From NCBI RefSeq assembly GCF_029028005.1, contig NZ_JAOTPO010000008.1, positions 124,001-188,000 on the forward strand: DNA of 64,000 nt. Reading direction: 5' to 3'. This document shows positions 60,452 to 64,000 of the stretch, in pieces. Every line of letters begins with the position of its first letter. Position 1 is the first letter of the stretch. The notes beneath the pieces are model-generated. The model ran no database searches, was not told the origin of the DNA, and was given only the letters and a program-made list of their open reading frames with translations. The position numbers and the translations under genes were made by a program. Origin of the DNA: Alkalihalobacterium chitinilyticum (GTDB lineage: Bacteria; Bacillota; Bacilli; Bacillales; Bacillaceae_F).

Positions 60452-61834
60452 ATGAAACCTGAACAAATGCCACAACAAAATCTACCTCGTAAAGGTCCAG
60501 GGGATAATTTGTTAGCGAAAGTTGCCATGTTCTTTTCTAAAATTTCAGAGAGGTGGCTTCCAGATGCGTTTGTATTTGCTGTTCTATTAACAGTAATTAC
60601 GTTCTTAGGTGGAATTTTTATTACTAGTAGTAGTCCCTTTGAGATGATGACTTATTGGGGAGATGGAATGTGGTCGTTATTAACATTTACAGCTCAAATC
60701 ATTACAACATTTATTATGAGTTATGCTCTTGCACTCACGAAACCAGTTGCTCGTGGTCTTGAAAAAGTTGCGAGCTTATGTAAAACACCAAATACAGCGA
60801 TTATCGTTGTTACGTTTTCTGCGTTAGCTGCATCCCTTATTAGTTGGGCATTTGGCCTTGTTGTCGCTGGAATTATGGCAAAGCTAGTCGCAAAAAAAGT
60901 CCATGATGTAGATTACCGAGTACTTGTTGCTGCAGGTTACTCTGGTTTTGTGATATGGGAAGGCGGATTATCATCTTCGCCAGCACTTTTCGTAGCTACA
61001 GAAGGTCATAACTTTCAAGAAATGGTAGGTCTCATTCCTACATCAACAACATTATTTTCTGCAATCAATATTGTAATCGTTTGCATTGTATTTTTTACAT
61101 TACCTTTTATTATGAAAATGATCCATCCAAAGAAGAAAGAGGATCGTTTTATTATTGATCAAAAATTACTCCAGGAAGAAGCAGAAGAAGTGAAAGAAGA
61201 AAAGAGAACTGCCATTAATGATAAGTTGGATCGCAGTCGAAGTATCGTTATGATCGGTGGAATTTTAGGGTTAGCTTACCTTATCAATCATTTCTATACC
61301 AATGGTTTTGCCTTAGATCTAAATACTGTAAACTTAATTTTCTTAACATTCGTACTTCTTCTTTACGGAAATGTTAAAGAACTAGGCACGGGCTTGAAAA
61401 GGGCGTCAGGAAGTGTTGGACAATTTGCTCTTCAATATCCTTTCTACGCTGGAATCATGGGGATGATGACAGCTTCAGGGCTAGCTATTTGGATCTCTAA
61501 TATTTTTGCAGATATTGCAACGACCAAAACATTACCACTTTTCACGTTCTTTGCGGCTGGAATTTTAAATATGTTTGTTCCTTCTGGTGGTGGTCAATGG
61601 GCCATTCAAGCACCAATCTTTTTACCGACTGCCATGGAGCTAGGCGTTGACCCAGCGAAAATTGTTCTTGCTGTTGCATGGGGAGATGCGTGGACTAACA
61701 TGATACAACCATTCTGGGCATTACCGTTATTAGCAATTGCTGGGCTAAAAATACGTGATATTATGGGCTTTACAGTGATTACTCTACTATACACAGGGAT
61801 CGTCATCTCAGCAGTGTTCCTTATCTTATCTTAA
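60452..61834 (+). CDS. atoE: Short-chain fatty acid transporter (AtoE family)
   Basis: Start ATG 60452 behind AGAGGTG. 460 residues with about twelve helices: FSKISERWLPDAFVFAVLLTVITFLGGIF, WGDGMWSLLTFTAQIITTFIMSYALA, ASLISWAFGLVVAGIMAKLVAKKVHDVDYRVLVAAGYSGFVIWEGGLSSS. These are the AtoE features. It imports short-chain fatty acids such as butyrate or acetoacetate for the co-transcribed synthetase. The cre sites at both ends suggest catabolite control. Confidence 0.92.
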   Translation: MKPEQMPQQNLPRKGPGDNLLAKVAMFFSKISERWLPDAFVFAVLLTVITFLGGIFITSSSPFEMMTYWGDGMWSLLTFTAQIITTFIMSYALALTKPVARGLEKVASLCKTPNTAIIVVTFSALAASLISWAFGLVVAGIMAKLVAKKVHDVDYRVLVAAGYSGFVIWEGGLSSSPALFVATEGHNFQEMVGLIPTSTTLFSAINIVIVCIVFFTLPFIMKMIHPKKKEDRFIIDQKLLQEEAEEVKEEKRTAINDKLDRSRSIVMIGGILGLAYLINHFYTNGFALDLNTVNLIFLTFVLLLYGNVKELGTGLKRASGSVGQFALQYPFYAGIMGMMTASGLAIWISNIFADIATTKTLPLFTFFAAGILNMFVPSGGGQWAIQAPIFLPTAMELGVDPAKIVLAVAWGDAWTNMIQPFWALPLLAIAGLKIRDIMGFTVITLLYTGIVISAVFLILS

Positions 61835-61836
61835 AA

Positions 61837-61850
61837 TGATAACGCTTTCA
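61837..61850 (-). promoter_or_regulatory. Second cre-like site, in the 3' hairpin
   Basis: Minus strand TGAAAGCGTTATCA matches the CcpA consensus at every base. It overlaps a hairpin AACGCTT/AAGCGTT just after the AtoE stop, so the match may be a by-product of the terminator. Confidence 0.4.
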
Positions 61851-61904
61851 AATATTCGTTTGGAAGCGTTAGACGATTGATAACTTCATTTGTAAGAGGC
61901 AAGA

Positions 61905-61953
61905 AAAAAGCTTAGTTTGCGTAGAATGGTTACGATTGACTAAGCTTTTTTTC
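61905..61953. terminator. Bidirectional intrinsic terminator
   Basis: AAAAAGCTTAGT pairs with ACTAAGCTTTTT, with T-runs on both strands. It separates the convergent AtoE and Ger(x)C genes. Confidence 0.9.
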
Positions 61954-61994
61954 TTGTGCTAGCGAGTCAGGGTGAAGACCTTGAAACACCTCCA

Positions 61995-63164
61995 TTATTT
62001 TAGCCAGGGGAGTTGAAATCGTTTGGGCGGACCTTGATTGGGTTCTATCACGGTATTTTCGATCAAGTTGAAGTTTTGAATATTTGCTTCTACTTTGATA
62101 TTCACTTTTGCTTCTTTAAATGCTTGATCCCAATCATCTTGAACTGTTTTCCAATACTCAGGAAGTCGGCGTCGAACTTCTGTCCCCATTCCGAGTATAT
62201 CGGTGACAGGCTCTTCCTTCATTTTTTCCAGCAGCTTTTCCATCCTTCCTCGAACCTCGTCGGCATATCCTTTTTGTATTTTTTTAAACATGTGTGCATC
62301 GATGTCAGCACTTGAGTGCCATTCATTGATATTCGCTAATGTACTGACGGATACATCGATAACTAACTGATTGTTTTGGATTCTCGGAAGAATGGAGGTT
62401 TGTGCGCTTAATCTCTCTAAAGAGATCCAATCATCTCCGTCTGGCACCTGGAATGTAAATGTATCGTTTCCTGCTTCATTGCGATATAAACGAAGGGCAT
62501 CTGCTAGAATGTCATTGATGTCCTTAACATAGACGCCTTCTTTAATAATTGCTGTCCCATCTAAATCAACATGCGGTTCTTTTTGAGCTTCGTTGGAATG
62601 CTTCTTTAATCTTATAACATAAGCACACCGGCCGGGTTCATAGCTCATTTCCATAAATTCTTTTAGTGTTGGGGTAATGACCCTTTGGTGACTATCTTCA
62701 GCTACTTCTATTCCGTTGGATAAGCTTATTCCTGACAGTGGGTCTACTGGAGCAGGTAAGGCAAGTAAGGTGGATGGTTGGTCAGCAATAAATAAATAAC
62801 TTGTCAGACGGAACATTTGATCACGGAAGATAATATCTAGTGTAGGGAATACGCCATTTTTAGCAATTTCACTACTTACGATAAACGTCTGGGCGTGTGA
62901 GAAAAAAAGCCTTCGATGCAACCCTTTGATCGCTCCGCGACCTGCTTCGAGATGCGAAAAACCTTCAGTGGCAATCATAATATGGGCATCAGTGGCACCC
63001 TGATCCAATTTGACAGGTTGAAGAAATTGAAGCTTTGGTTTAAATAAATCCCCTTCTCTTTCGACCGCTACGGCTGCAACGAATGCGGACTCTCCCAGCT
63101 CTTTAGAACTCCAACAACCAGTAAGTAAACTGCAGATTAATAAGCTTATTAGAGCTTTTTTCAT
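61995..63164 (-). CDS. Ger(x)C-family germination lipoprotein
   Basis: ATG behind GGATGAG. 389 residues: signal peptide with lipobox LTGC (Cys17), then the GerC fold (CWSSKELGESAFVAAVAVER near the start, SHAQTFIVSSEIAKNGVFPTLDIIFRDQ, and the C-terminal ADEVRGRMEKLLEKMKEE and IKVEANIQNF). This is the C subunit of GerA-type nutrient receptors in the spore inner membrane. Neither an A nor a B subunit gene is nearby, so this copy is an orphan or its partners are elsewhere. Confidence 0.92.
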   Translation of the reverse strand: MKKALISLLICSLLTGCWSSKELGESAFVAAVAVEREGDLFKPKLQFLQPVKLDQGATDAHIMIATEGFSHLEAGRGAIKGLHRRLFFSHAQTFIVSSEIAKNGVFPTLDIIFRDQMFRLTSYLFIADQPSTLLALPAPVDPLSGISLSNGIEVAEDSHQRVITPTLKEFMEMSYEPGRCAYVIRLKKHSNEAQKEPHVDLDGTAIIKEGVYVKDINDILADALRLYRNEAGNDTFTFQVPDGDDWISLERLSAQTSILPRIQNNQLVIDVSVSTLANINEWHSSADIDAHMFKKIQKGYADEVRGRMEKLLEKMKEEPVTDILGMGTEVRRRLPEYWKTVQDDWDQAFKEAKVNIKVEANIQNFNLIENTVIEPNQGPPKRFQLPWLK

Positions 63165-63531
63165 AGTTGCTCATCCTTAGATTCCAATTGATTAGGGTTA
63201 TTTCTCTTGCATAATATATTAAGTAATTTCTCACACTTCTGTATTTAATATCCATATAATTACCATTTACTCTTACATTCAATGAGCTTTTTTGTCTCAA
63301 TTAAATCTTAATAGCTAGTTTAAAGGTGAAATTCTATTGCAGTTAGTTATTGTACAAAAGGGGTTTCTTTCTTTCGTGTAGCAATGAACATCGAATAGGC
63401 ATAGTTCTTAAGTTTAATAGGGGAAATAGATACTAAATTTCAGTATATATCCCGATAACAATTTTTAGTAACTCACGATAAGATTAAAAAGAGGTAGTAG
63501 ATAAACATAAACGCTGGAAAGGAACACTCAC
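63165..63531. other. Intergenic region
   Basis: About 365 AT-rich bases between divergent genes. No repeat or hairpin stands out; promoters for both genes should be here. Confidence 0.4.
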
Positions 63532-64000
63532 ATGGAAGTTAAACAAAATTCACAAAGACCACTCTTACATTATTTTTTAATCTCAATGTTAGTTGTAATC
63601 ATGCTAAATGCATTTGTGTTTCCATTTATTTCAGATCAACAGGTTAAGGAAGTCGATTATGGTACTTTTTTGAAAGAAATTGAAATGGGAAATGTTAAAT
63701 CGGTAGAAATTCAAGACAACCAAATAGGATTTATATTACACAATAAAAGTGAAGCAAACCATATCTATGTCACTGGTCGAATGGAAGATCCTGAATTAGT
63801 GAATCGTTTATATCAAGAAAATATTGTATTCAATCGAATCATTCCAAAAGAAAGTTCTCCGATCCTAACGTTTTTATTAATGTGGTTCCTTCCATTTTTC
63901 TTGTTTATTCTAGTTGCACAATATTTTTTACATAAGCGAATCGGAAGCGAGACCAATGTTCTAAAGTTCGGAAAAAGCAATGCTAAAATCTATGTTGAGG
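63532..64000 (+). CDS. FtsH-like membrane AAA protease, 5' part only
   Basis: ATG behind GGAAAGGAAC; the frame is open at the window end. 156 residues: helix 1 (about 12-32), an extracellular domain typical of FtsH (VKEVDYGTFLKEIEMGNVKSVEIQDNQIGF), helix 2 (ILTFLLMWFLPFFLFILVAQYFL), then the linker leading to the AAA domain (FGKSNAKIYVE). The ATPase and zinc sites lie beyond the edge. The divergence from the classic FtsH front suggests a second, accessory copy. Confidence 0.85.
   Translation, partial: MEVKQNSQRPLLHYFLISMLVVIMLNAFVFPFISDQQVKEVDYGTFLKEIEMGNVKSVEIQDNQIGFILHNKSEANHIYVTGRMEDPELVNRLYQENIVFNRIIPKESSPILTFLLMWFLPFFLFILVAQYFLHKRIGSETNVLKFGKSNAKIYVE

Overview
The window is low-GC DNA from an endospore-forming member of the Bacillaceae. 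This is inferred from the ribosome-binding sites (AGGAGG/GGAGGTG followed by ATG, GTG or TTG), strong intrinsic terminators, Bacillus-type lipoproteins, spore and germination genes (GerMN, Ger(x)C, a SleB-type hydrolase), a ydaO-type c-di-AMP riboswitch, a Bce-type peptide-resistance module and CcpA cre sites. An alkaliphilic or soil Bacillus relative is plausible, but the species cannot be fixed from the window.

Layout. 0-8.4 kb: the end of an isochorismatase-family gene, two lipoproteins (one OmpA-like), small membrane proteins, a minus-strand c-di-GMP-I riboswitch in front of a tiny ORF, and a TetR/ABC-2 permease pair with matching palindromes. 8.4-11.5 kb: an AraC-GyrI regulator and a very AT-rich island with an alpha/beta hydrolase, a GNAT gene broken by one stop codon and a deleted hydrolase. 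11.6-22 kb: a TPR plus winged-helix regulator, a double gamma-glutamylcyclotransferase (GGCT)-like protein with a partner ORF, membrane proteins, a DUF3231 protein, an EamA transporter and an M20/M42-like peptidase. The GGCT-like gene and the peptidase gene share a perfect 7-4-7 palindrome at the same distance from their -10 boxes. 22-30.6 kb: a DedA protein, the c-di-AMP riboswitch with a dicarboxylate/amino-acid symporter, a two-component system flanked by two related palindromes, and the DUF1659/DUF2922/YvrJ trio. 30.8-34.2 kb: small membrane proteins, lipoproteins, decayed HAD and MaoC genes and an enoyl-CoA hydratase/isomerase.

35-39.6 kb is a complete Bce-type module (response regulator, kinase, ATPase, permease). 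It is followed by a PAS sensor kinase, a nitronate monooxygenase, a degenerate 16S rRNA fragment inside a repeat element, an NAD(P)-binding protein and a six-LysM protein. 48-49.6 kb is a macrolide 2'-phosphotransferase gene preceded by a strong promoter, a 14-codon leader peptide with an Arg-x-Arg-x-Arg run and several terminator/alternative hairpins, which looks like a macrolide-sensing attenuator. 49.7-57.8 kb: PadR/DUF2812/PH-domain operon, a Crp/Fnr regulator, an OsmC protein behind a CsoR/CstR-like palindrome, SleB, an M20 amidohydrolase, a HAD phosphatase and an Asp/Glu racemase. 58-61.9 kb: a TetR-controlled, CcpA-linked fatty-acid locus (acyl-CoA synthetase and AtoE-type transporter). 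The window ends with an orphan Ger(x)C lipoprotein and the start of an FtsH-like protease.

Six copies of a roughly 180-bp nested inverted-repeat element are scattered through intergenic DNA. Several genes have lost their middle while keeping both ends. Gene functions are read from motifs and family resemblance by eye; no database search was run.
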